Assembly: GCA_011051825.1 (NCBI GenBank)
Contig: DRKH01000265.1
Coordinates: 1 to 8,385 of the forward strand
Length of the DNA: 8,385 nucleotides
Reading direction: 5' to 3'
Source: Desulfobulbus sp.
GTDB taxonomy: Bacteria > Desulfobacterota > Desulfobulbia > Desulfobulbales > Desulfobulbaceae
In this document: positions 7,023-8,385 of the stretch, piece by piece
How the letters are laid out: the number at the start of each line of letters is the position of its first letter
Numbering within the stretch: the first letter of the stretch is position 1
The notes under the pieces: model-generated
What the model was told of the DNA's origin: nothing
Seen by the model: only the letters and a program-made list of their open reading frames with translations
The model's database searches: none
Position numbers and translations under genes: made by a program

Positions 7023-8218
7023 TCGCTCTCTTTTTTTTGCAGCAGGACGACTGCATGGGCGGCAATGCCCTCACCACGTCCGGTATAGCCCATTTCTTCA
7101 GTGGTTGTGGCTTTGATATTGATCTCTTCCAACCCTGTGTTGCAGGCATTGGCCAGATTGTGCCGCATCCGCCCCAGGTACGGGGCCAGTTTCGGCCGCT
7201 GACAGAGAAGGGTGAGGTCGGCATTGCCCATGGTGTAGCCTTTATTTTCAGCCAGTTCAAAGGCGTGTTCAAGCAGCTTGAGGCTGTTTATTCCCCTGTA
7301 GCGGTCATCGGAGTCGGGAAAATGTTTGCCGATGTCGCCTTCGCCCATGGCACCGAGGATAGCATCAACAAGGGCGTGGGTGAGCACGTCGGCATCGGAA
7401 TGACCAAGCAGGCCCAGGGGAAAATCAATGGTCTCGCCGCCGAGAATTAACGGACGGTCCTCGACCAGTCGGTGGGCGTCAAAACCGTGACCGATTCGGA
7501 TCATGGGTTGCTCTCCAAGCAGGCAGCGGGCGATTTTCAGGTCGCCGGGCCGGGTAATCTTCAAGTTCTGTTCTTCACCGGAGACAATGGCAACCGGAAT
7601 GTCCGCATGTTCAAGCAATGCGGCCTCGTCCGTGCCGGTAAACCCCTCCCGTTCCGCCACCTGGTAGGCCTGTTCAAGAAGATGGCGCCGTGCGCCCTGC
7701 GGGGTCTGGGCCCGATAGATCCCGGTCCGGTCGATGGTTTTAATAATGGTATCGTGCGCATTCACCTGTTTGAGGGTATCGTTGACCGGAACGGCTGCAA
7801 TAACGGCACCATGCTCCCGGATACCCTCAAGGCAGTCCTCGATGAGATCGGTTCTGATCAGCGGCCGGGCACCGTCATGGACCAGGATAAGTTCAATATC
7901 GTCGGCCAGGGCGTTAAAGCCTGATTGTACGGATTGCTGGCGGGTGGCTCCGCCTTGAGCAAGGAGGACTTTTGCGGCCTGTCCGGGGGCAATGTACTGC
8001 CGGAGGAGGGCCTTTACCTGTTCATGTCGGTCGGCGGCAACGGCAAGGACAATAGAATGGATTTCCCGGCAGTTGAGGAATGCCTTGACGGTGTGGATCA
8101 GGATCGGTTCACCGGCCAGCTGCAGAAACTGTTTGGGCCTGTCCGATTCCATCCTGGTGCCGAAACCGGCGGCCGGAAGAATCACCCCCGCTTTCTGCTG
8201 ACACCTGACCTCTGACAC
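7019..8218 (-). CDS. ispDF: Bifunctional IspD-IspF: MEP cytidylyltransferase / 2-C-methyl-erythritol 2,4-cyclodiphosphate synthase
   Basis: A 399-residue fusion catalysing two non-consecutive steps of the cytoplasmic MEP isoprenoid pathway. IspD, about residues 10-235, shows PAAGFGTRM with PKQFL (CTP-binding loop, R22, K29), VHDGARPL (115-120), TDEAALLE and NLKITRPGDL (K220). IspF begins at MIRIGHGFDAHR (239) with metal ligands D247, H249 and H281 (GHSDADVLTHAL), then GDIGKHFPDSD, and TTTEEMGYTGRGEGIAAHA near the end. IspE is not in the window. The start used is GTG at 8218, which lies inside a heptamer repeat, so residues 2-8 (SEVRCQQ) are largely repeat-derived. Only a weak AGG sits 6 bases upstream. 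No ATG, GTG or TTG lies further upstream before the in-frame stop at 8276-8278. The GTG at codon 12 would cut into the first beta strand. The gene ends in a run of eight A on its own strand before the peptidase start. Enzyme identity is very secure; the exact start is less so. Confidence 0.97.
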   Translation of the reverse strand: MSEVRCQQKAGVILPAAGFGTRMESDRPKQFLQLAGEPILIHTVKAFLNCREIHSIVLAVAADRHEQVKALLRQYIAPGQAAKVLLAQGGATRQQSVQSGFNALADDIELILVHDGARPLIRTDLIEDCLEGIREHGAVIAAVPVNDTLKQVNAHDTIIKTIDRTGIYRAQTPQGARRHLLEQAYQVAEREGFTGTDEAALLEHADIPVAIVSGEEQNLKITRPGDLKIARCLLGEQPMIRIGHGFDAHRLVEDRPLILGGETIDFPLGLLGHSDADVLTHALVDAILGAMGEGDIGKHFPDSDDRYRGINSLKLLEHAFELAENKGYTMGNADLTLLCQRPKLAPYLGRMRHNLANACNTGLEEINIKATTTEEMGYTGRGEGIAAHAVVLLQKKESE

Positions 8219-8228
8219 CTGACACCTG
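8198..8228. repeat. Heptamer tandem repeat (CTGACAC on + strand) across the ispDF start
   Basis: Four consecutive 7-base units are seen: CTGACAC (8198-8204), CTGACCT (8205-8211), CTGACAC (8212-8218) and CTGACAC (8219-8225), then a partial CTG. On the coding strand the unit reads GTGTCAG, and the ispDF GTG start is the beginning of one unit. Because 7 is not a multiple of 3, gaining or losing one unit would shift which GTG is in frame. Short heptamer repeats of this kind occur in many bacterial genomes; their function is not settled. Confidence 0.85.
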
Positions 8229-8242
8229 TTTTTTGATATCTG

Positions 8243-8352
8243 GTAACTGTTCAGGAGTACCCCATCTCTGCACGGTCAGGCCTGATTCACATAGGAATCA
8301 CTATAGTTCACAGGCCTGACTGCACAGATATGGAGCACTCCTAAACAGTTAC
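8243..8352 (-). repeat. 110-bp imperfect inverted repeat upstream of ispDF (REP/MITE-like or structured leader)
   Basis: The arms 8243-8284 and 8311-8352 (42 bases each) match at 35 positions and enclose a 26-base loop. The outer ends are GTAACTGTT and AACAGTTAC. Each arm ends inside with the palindrome CAGGCCTG, and TGATTC/GAATCA (8283-8288/8295-8300) can form a small inner hairpin. Of the seven arm differences, five become G.U pairs in RNA read from the - strand but only one on the + strand, so the structure folds better in the ispDF orientation. There is no T-run after it on either strand, which argues against a terminator. No target-site duplication and no transposase are visible. It could be an intergenic palindromic repeat, a small non-autonomous element, or part of the ispDF leader. 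Confidence 0.85.
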
Positions 8353-8385
8353 AGGTGGTGGTTGGGCTAGTTCTCTGCCCCTACC

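Noticed and set aside
6812..7450. 212-codon + strand open frame spanning the peptidase/ispDF junction
   Set aside because: It lies opposite conserved catalytic motifs of both enzymes and has no motif of its own.
8301..8306. TATAGT (read on the - strand) as a -10 box for ispDF within the palindrome loop
   Set aside because: No acceptable -35 hexamer lies about 17 bases upstream and there is no extended -10 TG, so a promoter cannot be supported.
8243..8352. Palindrome as a transcription terminator
   Set aside because: Neither strand has a T-run after the stem. The T-run at 8229-8234 precedes it on the + strand and is an A-run after it on the - strand.
8353..8385. Tail of the window
   Set aside because: No gene, repeat or regulatory site could be recognised in these 33 bases.

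Overview
The window holds five protein-coding genes packed almost end to end. It looks like the chromosome of a moderately GC-rich bacterium. A likely selenocysteine-containing SelD, a fused IspD-IspF, and a large Cache/PAS/HDFNN-type hybrid kinase together suggest an anaerobic deltaproteobacterium of the Desulfobulbus/Desulfuromonas kind. That placement is inferred from gene types, not from a marker gene.

Left part, + strand. Positions 1-1007 encode selenophosphate synthase (selD), cut by the left window edge exactly at its catalytic residue. The first two bases (GA) end the codon for residue 17 (E. coli numbering), so that codon cannot be Cys. TGA (selenocysteine) fits best, and a SECIS-like hairpin follows at 13-35. 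A small terminator-like hairpin (1021-1040) separates selD from a two-gene operon. The first gene is a secreted protein with two tandem ABC-type substrate-binding domains (1065-3146). The second, translationally coupled by a 4-base GTGA overlap, is a 922-residue membrane hybrid histidine kinase (3143-5911). No permease or ATPase gene is present, so the binding protein may serve as a periplasmic co-receptor for the kinase.

Right part, - strand. A bifunctional ispDF gene (8218 down to 7019; MEP isoprenoid pathway) overlaps by 4 bases an M20-family PepT-like metallopeptidase gene (7022 down to 5877). The peptidase and kinase genes converge and overlap tail to tail by 35 bp, leaving no room for a terminator between them.

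The right edge (8198-8385) is the only substantial non-coding stretch and is rich in structure. A heptamer tandem repeat (8198-8228) contains the ispDF start codon. Next comes a 110-bp imperfect inverted repeat (8243-8352) with 42-base arms, which folds better as RNA in the ispDF orientation. The last 33 bases show nothing I can name.

The strongest leads are the probable UGA-encoded SelD active site, the double-binding-protein/kinase pair, and the repeat complex in front of ispDF.
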